64,000 nucleotides of DNA from Cellvibrionaceae bacterium 1162T.S.0a.05 (GCA_000964245.1 LANB01000001.1:2756392-2820391); one strand, 5' to 3'. Numbered from the stretch's first letter, positions 18,485-28,042 are shown. The notes: a model not told the origin generated them from the sequence alone. Numbers and translations are program-made.

Positions 18485-19462
18485 ATGTTCCCTTCAATCG
18501 TAGCTGATATTGGCGGTACCAACGCGCGATTTGCGTTGGTGACTGATGAGATCAACGGACAACCCCAAATTGAACACATCGACGTTCTGGATGGCAGCGC
18601 CTACGCGACCTTTGAAGATGCCATCCAGGCCTATGTTGAAAAGCTTGGAATCGCGATGCCCAAGGCTGCCTGTGTTGCTATCGCGGGCCCTATTGATGGC
18701 GACGACGCTCGCATGACCAACCTGGATTGGCGGTTTTCGCAAGCCGGGGTTAAGCAGCGTTTTGGCTTCGATAATTTTGCCGCGATCAATGATTTTGCTG
18801 CGCTCTCTATCGCGACCAGTAAACTCGCCGCTGCGGACCTCACGGAAATTCGCAGTGGTGTTTCTGATCCGCAGGGGAATAAAGCGATACTTGGTCCAGG
18901 GACAGGCCTTGGGGTTGCCGGGCTGGCGTATGCCAGGGGAACCTGGTTGCCAATTCCCAGTGAAGGCGGCCACGTGAACGTGTCACCAGCAACAGAGCTG
19001 GAGTGTGATGTGATCAAAGCGGCAATGGCCGAGCATGGACATGTTTCAGCAGAAATTTTTATATCGGGGCCGGGTCTGGTGCGTTTATATCGTGCACTCG
19101 CAAGCGTGCGTGGGGAAACACCCGAAGCGTTGGAACCCAAAGACGTGACTGCTCGCGCACTGAGTCAATCGGGAGAAAGCGCGAATGCACTGTGTCGGGA
19201 AACCCTTTCCCTGTTTTGCAGTTTTCTTGGCAATCTCAGTGGCAATCTTGCTCTCACCTACGGGGCGCAAGGCGGGGTGTATCTCGCGGGCGGTATCGTG
19301 CCGCGCATCCTGGATTTTTTACGCGCCAGTGATTTCAACACGCAATTCGCAGCCAAAGGGGTGATGTCACACTATCTTGAAGACATTCCTGTTTACCTGA
19401 TGAGTCATCCGCAGCCGGGTTTGCTCGGTTCAGCCGCCTGGCTCGCCGCCTTGCAAAAATAA
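18485..19462 (+). CDS. glk: Glucokinase
   Basis: The 325-residue cytoplasmic ATP-dependent kinase phosphorylates glucose to glucose-6-phosphate. It shows the bacterial Glk features: ADIGGTNARFAL at the N-terminus for ATP binding, AGPIDGDDARMTNLDWRFS, the catalytic Asp in AINDFAAL, GPGTGLGVAGL, and GGHVNVSP in the sugar site. The length is typical of the E. coli-type family. The start is supported by GAGG upstream. It is divergent from the sortase-type response regulator. In a polysaccharide degrader it feeds glucose from cellulose and other glucans into the Entner-Doudoroff pathway. Confidence 0.95.
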   Translation: MFPSIVADIGGTNARFALVTDEINGQPQIEHIDVLDGSAYATFEDAIQAYVEKLGIAMPKAACVAIAGPIDGDDARMTNLDWRFSQAGVKQRFGFDNFAAINDFAALSIATSKLAAADLTEIRSGVSDPQGNKAILGPGTGLGVAGLAYARGTWLPIPSEGGHVNVSPATELECDVIKAAMAEHGHVSAEIFISGPGLVRLYRALASVRGETPEALEPKDVTARALSQSGESANALCRETLSLFCSFLGNLSGNLALTYGAQGGVYLAGGIVPRILDFLRASDFNTQFAAKGVMSHYLEDIPVYLMSHPQPGLLGSAAWLAALQK

Positions 19463-19544
19463 GGAATTCATCTTCATTCAGTTTTGGTTAAGTTAGCCTG
19501 CTTATACTTCCTCGAAGCATCTCTATCCATGCTTCGGAGGAAGT

Positions 19545-20063
19545 ATGAAAAAAATCATTCTGAGTATTTGTATTCTCGCGTCGTTTATCGGTCAGGCCTA
19601 TGCCGATACCTACCTTCATGGCTCGATAGGCGAGGGTGAATTTTCAACCGGGGGCAGTCCGGATATCTATGATCTGGGTATCGGTTTTGTTCTTGGCCCC
19701 ACCCTGAATTTTGAAATTGCTTACGTTGATCTCGGGGAAACCCTGTACGTCATTGATTCAATTTCACACCTCGATGAAGCCGCAGACGGTTTTAATTTTT
19801 CCCTCGTTGCCGACATCCCCTTAAACCCGCATCTCGATTTATATTTTGCGGCTGGTTACATGCGTTGGGATGATACATCCCTATACTACGAATACGATGA
19901 GTATGTCGATTCGCTGACTGTGCGTGGTAAGGATTGGAATTTCGGTCTGGGAATCAAAGCGGAGATTCTTGAAAGTGTTGATCTGAAAATTGGATATACA
20001 GAATACCAATTGGATACTATTGACGTAGAAAGTATGACCGCCGGTTTAATTTTCCGCTTTTAG
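19545..20063 (+). CDS. Small outer-membrane beta-barrel protein
   Basis: The 172-residue protein has a signal peptide (1-20, cut after AYA) and alternating polar/hydrophobic strands such as FNFEIAYVDLG-type segments, LDLYFAAGYMRW and KDWNFGLGIKAE. It ends in LIFRF, a terminal Phe after alternating residues, as in OmpA/OmpW/Opa-like 8-stranded barrels. It resembles the outer-membrane beta-barrel domain common in Cellvibrionaceae and Vibrionaceae, without an assignable substrate. GGAGG lies directly upstream of the ATG, and a strong terminator follows. Confidence 0.75.
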   Translation: MKKIILSICILASFIGQAYADTYLHGSIGEGEFSTGGSPDIYDLGIGFVLGPTLNFEIAYVDLGETLYVIDSISHLDEAADGFNFSLVADIPLNPHLDLYFAAGYMRWDDTSLYYEYDEYVDSLTVRGKDWNFGLGIKAEILESVDLKIGYTEYQLDTIDVESMTAGLIFRF

Positions 20064-20134
20064 TTTTTTTTAAACTTCGGAGACGTGTGCTCGCACGTTA
20101 ACAAAGGGAAGAGTTCACAAGGAAGTTCAACTTG

Positions 20135-20178
20135 AACCCGATGCATAAAGTTCCTATGCATCGGGTTTGTTCATTTTT
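20135..20178 (+). terminator. Rho-independent terminator of the small barrel gene
   Basis: A perfect 13-bp stem (AACCCGATGCATA / TATGCATCGGGTT) with a 7-nt loop is followed by TGTTCATTTTT. The T run belongs to the plus strand. Confidence 0.8.
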
Positions 20179-20192
20179 CAGAGGTTCCCTGG
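20173..20192. repeat. Solo terminus of the 147-bp MITE-like element
   Basis: ATTTTTCAGAGGTTCCCTGG matches the right end of the element at 41744-41890 in 19 of 20 positions. No left partner is seen nearby, so this is a degenerate or solo end. It lies just downstream of the barrel terminator. Confidence 0.6.
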
Positions 20193-20217
20193 CTGCTAAT
20201 TTAAGGCGATTTTTCGC

Positions 20218-20928
20218 TCAGGCAATTTTTCCGGTGGTGCGCACCCGCTTGGCACCTTTGACCGGTTTGGCCTTTAAGGCTGCCTGGCGTTTCTGGATTT
20301 GTGCATCAATCATATTTTTAACGGCAATAAGTAGGCCTGCGACAAAAAAAGCACCGGGTGGTAAAACGGCCACAAGAAAATTAACGTAGTTGGAGCCAAA
20401 TAATTCCAGTTTCCAGCTTTCGGCACCCGTACCGAAAATCAAGTGCATATCGGCAAACAGGGTGCCGTTGCCGATGATTTCGCGTATGCCGCCTATCGCT
20501 AACAATACCAGCATAAATCCCAATGCCATCATGAATCCGTCAACTGCTGAGGGCAGTATGGGGTTTTTACTAGCGAATGCATCGGCACGACCGAGGATGG
20601 CGCAGTTGGTGACAATCAAGGGAATAAAAATGCCGAGTATCTGGTATAACTCGTAAGTAAAGGCCTGCATCAGCAATTCAGTACAGGTCGTAAACGCAGC
20701 AATGATCATTACAAAAGCGGGAAGCTTGACGGCATCACTGACTGCATTGCGAATTAATGACACCACGACATTGGAACCGATCAGCACCAACATGGTTGCC
20801 ATACCGAGACCGAGCGCATTCACAAAAGAACCTGTTACTGCAAGCAAGGGGCACAGGCCCAATAGCTGCACGAGGGCGGGATTGTTTTTCCACAAGCCGT
20901 TAGTCGTTATCTCTTTATAATTACTCAT
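20218..20928 (-). CDS. rsxE: Rnf/Rsx electron-transport complex subunit E
   Basis: This 236-residue multi-pass inner-membrane subunit of the ion-translocating ferredoxin:NAD oxidoreductase (Rnf), called Rsx where it keeps SoxR reduced, begins [32 protein letters not shown]. It has about six membrane helices and the paired-Cys motif [13 protein letters not shown] typical of the RnfA/RnfE family. Its C-terminus is basic. It overlaps the rsxG stop by 8 bp and is the last gene of the rsxBCDGE operon here. The usual nth gene does not follow. Confidence 0.96.
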   Translation of the reverse strand: MSNYKEITTNGLWKNNPALVQLLGLCPLLAVTGSFVNALGLGMATMLVLIGSNVVVSLIRNAVSDAVKLPAFVMIIAAFTTCTELLMQAFTYELYQILGIFIPLIVTNCAILGRADAFASKNPILPSAVDGFMMALGFMLVLLAIGGIREIIGNGTLFADMHLIFGTGAESWKLELFGSNYVNFLVAVLPPGAFFVAGLLIAVKNMIDAQIQKRQAALKAKPVKGAKRVRTTGKIA

Positions 20929-21550
20929 TGTCTTTTTGTGCCTGTTCGGACATGCGTTGTTGATGCACTTCCAGGGTTTCTTTTACGCGATTGACGACAG
21001 CTCGCGGCGTAATGGTCGCACCGGTAAATTGATCAAACACGCCGCCGTCTTTTTTAACTTGCCAATATTCAGCTTCAGGATTGTTGAGTGAGCGCCCGGC
21101 AAAATTTAATATCCAGTTACTTTTCTTCAGATCAATTTTATCGCCAAGTCCGGGCGTTTCCTTGTGGGCAAGCACGCGGACACCCGCGACACTGCCATCC
21201 GTATTCACACCTATAATTAAATCGATATCGCCACTGTAACCATCCGGCGCCGTCGCGGGGTAAATGTAAGCGACAATTTGGCCATTTTTACGCGCAATAT
21301 GAATATCTTCTGCCTGCTTTAAGCCGAGCGCTTTTTGTAAGGCTTCGGAGCTGACAAACACGTCACTCAACATATCATTGTCATGGCGGTCGGCGGGCAC
21401 AATTTCCAGCAGGGCTTTTTCAGCCGCGCGGCGTTTGGATTCTTCGATACGGTCGCTGGTAAGCAGCCAGGTACCTGCCAACAAAGCGGCAGTGCACAAA
21501 GCAAAAGCAGACAGGATAAGCGCATTGGCGCTGATAGCGCGACCCAACAT
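20921..21550 (-). CDS. rsxG: Rnf/Rsx electron-transport complex subunit G
   Basis: The 209-residue subunit has one N-terminal membrane anchor (about 12-30) and a periplasmic FMN-binding domain. The covalent flavin attachment motif is TGATITP, with the threonine about residue 180. RnfG passes electrons between flavins of the complex. Start and stop overlap its neighbours (TGATG with rsxD, 8 bp with rsxE), indicating translational coupling. The Lys-rich periplasmic part and total length are normal for the family. Confidence 0.96.
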   Translation of the reverse strand: MLGRAISANALILSAFALCTAALLAGTWLLTSDRIEESKRRAAEKALLEIVPADRHDNDMLSDVFVSSEALQKALGLKQAEDIHIARKNGQIVAYIYPATAPDGYSGDIDLIIGVNTDGSVAGVRVLAHKETPGLGDKIDLKKSNWILNFAGRSLNNPEAEYWQVKKDGGVFDQFTGATITPRAVVNRVKETLEVHQQRMSEQAQKDNE

Positions 21551-22614
21551 CAGTGTTCATCCTCTTTACGCAAAGCCGATTGCGCGCGTTCGTGTCCGTA
21601 GGTGCGCGGTACAGTGTAGTAGTCGATAAAGGGTGCAGCGAAATTCATCAGCAAGACGGCAAAAGCAACAGCGTCGGGATAGTTGCCCCACACACGAATA
21701 ATAAACACCAGGGCACCAATCGCTGCGCCGTAAATTAAACGGCCAAGTGTGCTGGTTGCGGACGTGACCGGGTCGGTGATGATAAAAAAGGCCCCCAACA
21801 TCGTGGCGCCACTGAATAGATGAAAAAAGGGTGAACCGGCACTGGCAGACGAGCCGCCGTCGTAAAAGAAAACCGGCAAAATAAAAAGTGCCGCAAGCAT
21901 GCCGACGGGCGCGTGCCAGGTAAACACTTTTTGATACAGTAAATACAGGCCACCGACCAGGAAGCCGATGTTGACCCACTCCCAACCCGTTCCCGCAATT
22001 TTTGCGGACTGAAATGCCGAGTGTGTTGCGTATAGGTCTTCCACGGTTAAGCCCTGGTTGTGTTTTATGGCATCAAGTGGCGTGGCGGAAGTAAAGCCGT
22101 CCAGATGCGCACCGGCAAAAATCGCGTTTAGCGAATCCAGAAGCGGCAAGTAACCCAGACCTTCAATGGCGGGGATTCGCCACTGTGTCATTTCGACTGG
22201 AAAAGAAATTAGCAGAACAACGTACCCGACCATAGCGGGGTTAAAAGGATTAAAGCCAAGACCACCGTACAAATGTTTTGCCACCACAATGGCAAAAAAG
22301 CTGCCCGTTGCAATGAGCCACCAGGGCGCATAAGGTGGAACCGCGAGTGCGAGTAGAATGGCGGTGACCAGCGCGCTGTAATCCCCTAAGTAAAAAAGCA
22401 CAGGTTTTTTGCGCAGCTTCAAAGCGAGGGTTTCGAAGCCGAGACAAAAGATGATCGCGAGCAATAAATTGAGAATGCTGCCGACACCGAAAAAATGGGT
22501 AAGCGCAATCAAACCTGGCAAGGTTGCCAGCACTACAGTACGCATCACCGATGAGGTTGAACTGATACTGGATGCGCTGTGTGTATGGGGTGAAGAAGGG
22601 CGCATTAAACTCAT
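21550..22614 (-). CDS. rsxD: Rnf/Rsx electron-transport complex subunit D
   Basis: This 354-residue integral membrane subunit has about 9-10 hydrophobic helices, an N-terminal PSSPHTHSASS segment and the covalent FMN motif SGATMLGAFFI in the C-terminal half. GLGFNPFNPAMVGY is another conserved RnfD/NqrB segment. Its start overlaps the rsxC stop by 1 bp (TAATG). Together with RsxE and RsxG it forms the ion-translocating membrane part of the complex. Confidence 0.96.
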   Translation of the reverse strand: MSLMRPSSPHTHSASSISSTSSVMRTVVLATLPGLIALTHFFGVGSILNLLLAIIFCLGFETLALKLRKKPVLFYLGDYSALVTAILLALAVPPYAPWWLIATGSFFAIVVAKHLYGGLGFNPFNPAMVGYVVLLISFPVEMTQWRIPAIEGLGYLPLLDSLNAIFAGAHLDGFTSATPLDAIKHNQGLTVEDLYATHSAFQSAKIAGTGWEWVNIGFLVGGLYLLYQKVFTWHAPVGMLAALFILPVFFYDGGSSASAGSPFFHLFSGATMLGAFFIITDPVTSATSTLGRLIYGAAIGALVFIIRVWGNYPDAVAFAVLLMNFAAPFIDYYTVPRTYGHERAQSALRKEDEH

Positions 22615-24467
22615 TATTGGGCGGCCTCCAGTTTTTTGCGGGCATCATTCACTTTTTGTTCCGCTTCTTTTACGCGAGCGGCAAGTGTATCAAGGCGCGT
22701 CGCGTCTGCCCCTTCTTCCTGATTTTTCAGAAGTGTGGCACGCGCGCGTTCGAGCCGGCTTTCGGCGCTACTCAATCCGCGTTGCAAGCGTTTTAATTCT
22801 TTTTCGGCTTCGCTGCTGTCGTCCTGTTGGGCGCTTTTTTTCGCGGCGGCAGCGGCGAGGGCTTCTTTAACCATCTCCGATTTTATCGCTTTCATATCCG
22901 GCTCGCCTGCGTCTTTTTTAGCGCTGTCTTTCGTGCTGTCTTTGGCGCTTTCTGTGGCGCTGTAGGCACTTGCAGATTTTTCGGCGGCCTGTTTTTCAGC
23001 GAGTTTACGTTTCGCTTCTTCCGCGGCCTTTTTGCGTTCGAGTCGTTTGGCTTCTTTCTCCGCTTCCGCTTTGGCAATGCGTTCTTGCCGGGCTTCAAAT
23101 CGCAAGCGCGCCTGATCGGATTTGCGTTTATCTTTTTCCGCCTGCCGTATTGTGCCTTTGGCCGCGCGATAGTATTGCACCAGGGGAATAGACGACGGAC
23201 AGACATAGGAGCACGCGCCGCATTCAATACAATCGAAGATATTGTACGCGCGCAGTTTTTCCTGGTCTTCCGCACGCGCATACCAATACAGTTGTTGTGG
23301 CAATAGTTCTGCTGGACAGGCTTCGGCACAGAGGCCACAGCGAATACAGGCTTGTTCGGGCGGCGCTGCAGGAAGCTCTTCTTTTGAAGGCAGGAGCAGA
23401 CAGTTGGTGGCTTTGACGACCGGCGCCAGGGTGTCTTCAATTGCCCAGCCCATCATAGGGCCGCCGACTACAACACGTTCACTTTCGGTTTCCCTGAAGC
23501 CGCGCTCCGAGAGGACGTGGGCTATCGGGGTGCCAATCAAGACTTCAATATTGCCTTGTTTTTTCAGTGCCTTGCCAACAACCGTTGTGATACGGGAAAT
23601 TAAAGGTTCACCGTAACGCACGGCGCGCCAGGCTGCCCGTGCAGTGGCAACATTTTGCATAACGATGCCGATTGCAGCAGGGATCTTGCCACTGGGGACT
23701 TCCTTCCCCGTCAGCAACTGAATCAACTGTTTTTCGCCCCCGGAAGGATACTTCGTGGGGACAACCACGATTTCTATTGCCAGCGTATTGCCGGTGTTTG
23801 GCTGAGCTGCAAGGGCGTGTTCAAGGCTGGCAATGGCTTCGGGCTTATTGTCTTCGATGCCGATAAGAATGCTTTCCAGCCTGGGGAACACCCTGGCCAG
23901 CAGTTGTGCACCGGCGAGGACTTCAGCAGCGTAATGCCGCAACAGGATATCGTCGGCGGTGATATAGGGCTCACACTCTGCGGCATTCAGAATCAGGGTT
24001 TGAATATCCTTGCCGCCGAGTTTGACGGAGGTCGGGAAACCGGCGCCACCCATCCCGGCGAGCCCGGCAGCGCGGACTTTGGCGATAATTGCCTGAGCGT
24101 CGAGCGTTTCCGGCTGATCACAGCTTTCAAGTTCAATCCAACGGTCTTCGCCGTCGGGCTCAAGCACGATGGACAGTACCGCCATACCTGATGCGTGATT
24201 GGCGGTACGCAGCTCTATGGCGCGAATGTGGCCCGAGGTGGGGGCATGAATGTTAGCGCTCACAAACCCGTGAGCTTCTGCTATCAGCTGGCCTTTTAAG
24301 ACATGCTGGCCTGTTTCAACCACCGGGTCTGCCGCCGCGCCGACATGCTGATTCAGTGGAATGATCAGTTCTTTGGGCAAGGCAATGGATTCGATGCCAC
24401 CCTGTGTGCTTTGGTGTTTGTTTTCAGGGGGGTGTATGCCGCCGTGAAAATCGAAAATCTTTCTCAC
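22614..24467 (-). CDS. rsxC: Rnf/Rsx electron-transport complex subunit C
   Basis: The 617-residue peripheral subunit receives electrons at an NADH/FMN site and passes them through two [4Fe-4S] clusters. The motifs are [12 protein letters not shown] (about 366-377) and [12 protein letters not shown]. The N-terminus has [15 protein letters not shown] and the glycine-rich [16 protein letters not shown] of the Nuo51-like domain. A C-terminal extension of about 170 residues is rich in Lys, Ala and Glu and likely forms a coiled coil, as in other gammaproteobacterial RnfC. I start at GTG 24467 because it overlaps the rsxB stop (GTGA); an upstream in-frame start would run deep into rsxB. Confidence 0.95.
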   Translation of the reverse strand: MRKIFDFHGGIHPPENKHQSTQGGIESIALPKELIIPLNQHVGAAADPVVETGQHVLKGQLIAEAHGFVSANIHAPTSGHIRAIELRTANHASGMAVLSIVLEPDGEDRWIELESCDQPETLDAQAIIAKVRAAGLAGMGGAGFPTSVKLGGKDIQTLILNAAECEPYITADDILLRHYAAEVLAGAQLLARVFPRLESILIGIEDNKPEAIASLEHALAAQPNTGNTLAIEIVVVPTKYPSGGEKQLIQLLTGKEVPSGKIPAAIGIVMQNVATARAAWRAVRYGEPLISRITTVVGKALKKQGNIEVLIGTPIAHVLSERGFRETESERVVVGGPMMGWAIEDTLAPVVKATNCLLLPSKEELPAAPPEQACIRCGLCAEACPAELLPQQLYWYARAEDQEKLRAYNIFDCIECGACSYVCPSSIPLVQYYRAAKGTIRQAEKDKRKSDQARLRFEARQERIAKAEAEKEAKRLERKKAAEEAKRKLAEKQAAEKSASAYSATESAKDSTKDSAKKDAGEPDMKAIKSEMVKEALAAAAAKKSAQQDDSSEAEKELKRLQRGLSSAESRLERARATLLKNQEEGADATRLDTLAARVKEAEQKVNDARKKLEAAQ

Positions 24468-25072
24468 GCGGCCTGGCTCTCTTCCTGATTCTGGCGGTCG
24501 GTTGCAATGATTTGCGCCGGATTGGGGAGCTCCCAATGCCAGTCACTGAGTGTGCTTTCGACCGGGATCATATCAATGCAATCAACCGGGCAGGGTTCGA
24601 CACAGAGGTCACAACCGGTGCACTCTGCGGCAATCACCGTGTGCATTTGTTTGGCCGCGCCGAGTATGGCATCGACCGGGCAAGCCTGTATACATTTGGT
24701 GCAGCCGATGCACTCGTCTTCACGAATAAAGGCGACCTTTTTGATGTCTTCCTGGCCGTGTTCTTCGTCGAGGCTTGGCGCTTCGACATCGAGTAAATCT
24801 GCGAGAGCATTAATGGTCGCCTGGCCGCCCGGCGGACATTTGTTGATGGCTTCACCGTTGACGATTCCCTGCGCGTAAGGTCGGCAACCGGGATGACCAC
24901 ATTGGCCGCATTGGGTTTGTGGTAGCAATTCGTCAATTTGATCGACAAGGGGGTCACCTTCAACCTTGAATTTCACCGATGCAAAACCCAGCACGGCACC
25001 GAAGGTACCTGCCAGCAGGCCGAGGGCGACCAGGGCGCTGATGAAGGGGTGTTGCAGAAGGATGTCGATCAT
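24464..25072 (-). CDS. rsxB: Rnf/Rsx electron-transport complex subunit B
   Basis: The 202-residue iron-sulfur subunit has an N-terminal membrane helix (about 8-28), a [4Fe-4S] motif of the type CGQCGHPGC with a later Cys (about 51-76), and two ferredoxin motifs [12 protein letters not shown] and [12 protein letters not shown]. It is the entry point for ferredoxin-side electrons. It is the first gene of rsxBCDGE here because rsxA is displaced by about 5.5 kb. A promoter-like 22-bp sequence shared with metG lies 39 bp upstream. Confidence 0.97.
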   Translation of the reverse strand: MIDILLQHPFISALVALGLLAGTFGAVLGFASVKFKVEGDPLVDQIDELLPQTQCGQCGHPGCRPYAQGIVNGEAINKCPPGGQATINALADLLDVEAPSLDEEHGQEDIKKVAFIREDECIGCTKCIQACPVDAILGAAKQMHTVIAAECTGCDLCVEPCPVDCIDMIPVESTLSDWHWELPNPAQIIATDRQNQEESQAA

Positions 25073-25110
25073 TTAAATTCGTCTGGATTGTGGGTTTTGG
25101 GGCCAGTTTT

Positions 25111-25132
25111 GGCGGGGCGCAACTATAGCAAA
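25111..25132 (-). promoter_or_regulatory. Promoter-like 22-bp sequence upstream of rsxB, identical to one upstream of metG
   Basis: On the minus strand it reads TTTGCTATAGTTGCGCCCC and a few more bases: an extended -10 (TGCTATAGT) followed by a GC-rich discriminator. The 22 bases are identical at 33205-33226, upstream of metG, in the same orientation to the gene. No convincing -35 is seen. Confidence 0.5.
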
Positions 25133-25140
25133 ATCGGGAT

Positions 25141-25370
25141 TTCAAGACTAATTTTTCCCCCTTTTTCTCCAGTAAAGTTTATTTGATGATGGGTCGCGAG
25201 ATCCCTGCGCAGAAGGGCTGGCTTTGCGAAAACACATGAATACGTCCCTGTAGTTCCGTCACTTCCTCCCTGAAGTGACGGTTTCGCAAAGCCAGCCCTT
25301 CTGCGCAGGGATCGGTGAGTCTTTCGTGTGTATCCATTGCTGGAGAAAAAGGGGGAAAAATAGTTTTGAA
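25141..25370. repeat. Triple-nested palindromic element between rsxB and the patatin gene
   Basis: Three inverted repeats are nested around one centre. The outer arms 25151-25172 and 25340-25361 are 22 bp and perfect, extending to about 31 bp with one gap and one mismatch. The middle arms 25200-25231 and 25282-25313 are 32 bp and perfect. The inner hairpin 25256-25265 / 25272-25281 is 10 bp and perfect with a CTCCCT loop. The 391-bp gap 25073-25463 otherwise holds only the rsxB promoter-like sequence. No transposase is present. It resembles a non-autonomous palindromic (MITE or REP-like) element. Its position at the point where rsxB is separated from rsxA is notable. Confidence 0.8.
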
Positions 25371-25463
25371 TTGGGTGGGAGTTGGGGGATTGAACCTGGA
25401 GTCGGCTCCTGGGTTATGCTTCTGTTTTTGTTTGGCGATTTCTGGATCAGTTTTTGGGGGCTT

Positions 25464-26537
25464 ATGGATCAGTTGTTGGATATTCAGGCGGGGGATCGGG
25501 CGCTTGCGTGGGTTCGTGAGCGGGGGCTTGCGCCTGAGGATGTGGCGGCGGTGTTTGGGGCTTCGGGTGCGGCGAAGTGGTTGAGTATTTGTGGGCTGGA
25601 TGCGGCGATTTTTGGGTCGTGGTTGCAGGCGAGAAAGGCGCCGTTGCCGGTGTTTGGGACGTCGATTGGGGCGTTTAAGTTGGCGGCGGCGGCTCGGCGG
25701 GATGCGAAGGCGGCGATTGATGAGATGGCAGCGGCGTATGTGGCGCAGCGTTATGATGATGATGTGAGTATTGAGGCGGTAAATCGGGAAACGCAAAAGG
25801 TGTTGCAGCGAATTTTGCCGGAGGGCGCGACGGAGGAAGTGTTGGCGCATCCTTTTTTTCGTTTTCATTGTGCGGCAGTGCGTTGTCAGGGTTTGCTGCG
25901 CTATGAAAATAAGTTGGCGCAGCTTGCGGGTTTTTCAGCAGCGTTTGTGCGGAATGCCTTTTCGCGTGCTTTTTTGAATGCGCATTTTGTGCGCACACTT
26001 TTTCATGATGCGCGCAGTGATGTGCCTTTTTCAGGGCGCGATGGTTTGCAAACGGAACGTTGTGTGTTGTCACCGGAAAATTTCCGTGAGGCAATTTTGG
26101 CCTCGGCGTCGATTCCTATGGTGATGCAGGGAGTGGCAAATGTAGCTGGTGCGGTGCCGGGCATGTACCGCGATGGCGGCTTGCTGGATTATCACCCTTT
26201 ACCTGAGTTTTTATATAAAAGTGAGGGTGTCATTTTATATCCGCATTTTTATTCTGAACTCGTGCCGGGGTGGTTGGATAAAGCCTGGCGTTCACGCCGG
26301 CCGCGCGCAGAACATTTGCGTGATGTAATTTTGATTTCGCCTTCGCGTGCCTTTGTTGAAAGTTTGCCTGACAAACGTATTCCGGACAGGAATGATTTCA
26401 AACGTTATTTTCGGCGCGACGATGAGCGTATGGAAAAATGGCAACGTGTAAGAGTAGCGAGTGATGCCTTGGGTGAGGTGTTTTTGTCACTGGTCTCAAG
26501 CGGAGAGTTGGCATCATTTGCACGGCCTTTTAAATAA
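25464..26537 (+). CDS. Patatin-like phospholipase family protein
   Basis: The predicted 357-residue cytoplasmic serine hydrolase has the oxyanion-type glycine motif FGASGAAKW, the nucleophile elbow GTSIGAFK (about residues 64-71) and the second dyad residue in MYRDGGLLDYH (D of DGG). Patatin-like enzymes hydrolyse acyl groups of phospholipids or neutral lipids. No signal peptide is seen. I start at ATG 25464; a longer frame from GTG 25275 would translate the palindromic element and is unlikely. The first third is strongly G-rich with many NNG codons, unlike its neighbours, which may mark foreign origin. It is the only plus-strand gene among minus-strand stress genes. Confidence 0.85.
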   Translation: MDQLLDIQAGDRALAWVRERGLAPEDVAAVFGASGAAKWLSICGLDAAIFGSWLQARKAPLPVFGTSIGAFKLAAAARRDAKAAIDEMAAAYVAQRYDDDVSIEAVNRETQKVLQRILPEGATEEVLAHPFFRFHCAAVRCQGLLRYENKLAQLAGFSAAFVRNAFSRAFLNAHFVRTLFHDARSDVPFSGRDGLQTERCVLSPENFREAILASASIPMVMQGVANVAGAVPGMYRDGGLLDYHPLPEFLYKSEGVILYPHFYSELVPGWLDKAWRSRRPRAEHLRDVILISPSRAFVESLPDKRIPDRNDFKRYFRRDDERMEKWQRVRVASDALGEVFLSLVSSGELASFARPFK

Positions 26538-26555
26538 TTTTTCGTTTTAGAAAAA

Positions 26556-26579
26556 AAAGGCGTTCTTGTGAACGCCTTT
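26556..26579. terminator. Bidirectional terminator between the patatin and universal stress genes
   Basis: A perfect 10-bp stem (AAAGGCGTTC / GAACGCCTTT) with a TTGT loop lies between two convergent genes. An A run on the left gives a T tract for the minus strand. Confidence 0.85.
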
Positions 26580-26601
26580 GTTATATGTTGTTACATTGCG
26601 T

Positions 26602-27447
26602 CTAGTGGGCAAGCAAAAGGGGAATCTCTGCTTGTTTAGCCAATTCATGGCTGGTGCTTCTGAGAAAAAGCTCGCGCAAGTGTTTGTGGCCGTACACGCC
26701 GACAACAAGCAAGTCGTGGTTGCTTTTGTTGAGTTTGTCGACCATGGTATCGACGTCCTTTTTGTGGAAGTTTTTCACTTCTATACGATCATCGTGAACG
26801 CCCCGTTGACTGAAGAGGCGAATCAATGTTTCTGGTGATTCGCTTTGCTCCCTGAATAATGCGTCATCAATCTTGTTGAGCACAGTTACCTGGCCTGCCT
26901 GATTGAGTAAGGGCGTCGCTTCTCTTGCGGCGCGGGCGCACTCACGCGTGGGCTCCCACACGATCGCCGGGTTTTTAACGGGTTTTTCAGGCAGTCTGTC
27001 CACAGGTAGCACAAGTACCGATGTCGCTGAATTGGAAGCGATATCAATGATCGAATTGGACAGGAAATGCGTCCAGTCTAGATCGTTAGCTTGTAAATTT
27101 CGGCTGACGACTAAAAGGTCATGGTAGTAACTTTCGGTTGCCAATATTCTGCCTGTTTCGCCTTTGATGCTCTCCCAGCGCAGTGGGTATATCTTTCTGA
27201 AGTCGTCCACCATTTTTTGAATACGGGAGCGTTTTTCAGACATGTCCTCTGCAGTAGCCGGGCGCACCATTTCCGGGTGTAAGGGAACGGAAGCGGGGCC
27301 CGCAGTAACCGGCATATCAGCAACGGGCTCGACGTAAACGCCGTGGAGTTCTGCTTTCAGTTGTTTTGCCAGCATATGTGCATATTGCAAACGTTGCCAA
27401 CATTCGGGGCTGTCATCTAAATGAATTAATATACTGTTCAACATCAT
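26602..27447 (-). CDS. Universal stress protein with two tandem Usp domains
   Basis: The 281-residue protein contains two UspA-like domains. The first starts LNSILIHLDDSPECWQRL; the second ends DLLVVGVYGHKHLRELFLRSTSHELA, matching the Usp G-x2-G-x9-G(S/T)-type ATP-binding tail in part. Tandem Usp proteins act in stress survival in the cytoplasm. The start at 27447 is supported by AAAGGAGGA; an upstream in-frame ATG at 27495 lacks this. Its neighbours (coiled-coil stress protein, NtrC-type activator, Dps) suggest a stress cluster. Confidence 0.88.
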   Translation of the reverse strand: MMLNSILIHLDDSPECWQRLQYAHMLAKQLKAELHGVYVEPVADMPVTAGPASVPLHPEMVRPATAEDMSEKRSRIQKMVDDFRKIYPLRWESIKGETGRILATESYYHDLLVVSRNLQANDLDWTHFLSNSIIDIASNSATSVLVLPVDRLPEKPVKNPAIVWEPTRECARAAREATPLLNQAGQVTVLNKIDDALFREQSESPETLIRLFSQRGVHDDRIEVKNFHKKDVDTMVDKLNKSNHDLLVVGVYGHKHLRELFLRSTSHELAKQAEIPLLLAH

Positions 27448-27589
27448 TTTGTCCTCCTTTTGGAGTGATTTTTTAATGGGTTCTGCTTGAGTCATCTCTG
27501 GTTCAAGGTGCCAATCAGGGAGACGAGTTTTTTCTCTTGCTTTCGCCTTCCATGATTTGGCCCATTGAACACTTTTTCACCCCAAGACT

Positions 27590-28042
27590 TTATGAGCTTA
27601 ATTCTTCTGTTGCATCGTTAAGCGCATTAGCAAGTTCTTCATAGGCATCGATAAACCCTTCTAGCGTTTCGTCCCATGCGGCTTCGCTGTTGTTTTCCAG
27701 TTTGTTGGCCCAGTCTTCAACTTTTTGCTGTTGCTCCTTGAGCTTCTCTAGTGCCTCTTCCCGAGTTTCGGTTGAACGCTCAGCGACTTGTTTTTCCAGC
27801 GAAGTGATTTGTTTATCTATACGCTGTAACTGGTTGTGGATCGAAGTTGTCGCTTCTTCCTTCTGCTCGGTTGCGTAATCGGCAACGGTTTCAGTGAATT
27901 CCTGCCACTTTGCAACCACAGCGTTTTCGTCAGTCGCAACATTTGCATCGTTTTGGCCTGCATTGACTGTTGATGCGAAAGCACTGAGCCCTAAAAACGC
28001 TGTAAAACCCAGAATGCTTTTAAGGTGGTTTGTGTGAAACAT
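27590..28042 (-). CDS. Exported coiled-coil protein, possible Sll1863-type stress protein
   Basis: The 150-residue product has a short basic n-region, a hydrophobic segment (about 8-26) with a cut after VNA, then an almost wholly helical, Glu/Lys/Gln-rich region (about 45-145) with heptad-like repeats such as RIDKQITSLEKQVAERS. The family is not certain; it resembles small stress-responsive proteins with this layout. The start at 28042 has AAAGGAGA upstream. A sigma-54-type promoter (28119-28134) is placed well, with about 65 nt of leader. The upstream gene encodes a sigma-54 activator, suggesting direct control. Confidence 0.65.
   Translation of the reverse strand: MFHTNHLKSILGFTAFLGLSAFASTVNAGQNDANVATDENAVVAKWQEFTETVADYATEQKEEATTSIHNQLQRIDKQITSLEKQVAERSTETREEALEKLKEQQQKVEDWANKLENNSEAAWDETLEGFIDAYEELANALNDATEELSS

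Noticed and set aside
22735-23306. Plus-strand frames opposite rsxC (Phe- and Arg-rich)
   Set aside because: They mirror the Lys/Ala/Glu-rich tail of RsxC and show no motif.
25179-25868. Long Arg/Pro-rich minus-strand frame and the longer plus-strand patatin start at 25275
   Set aside because: Both run through the nested palindrome; the frame is the shadow of the G-rich patatin gene and the start would translate the repeat.
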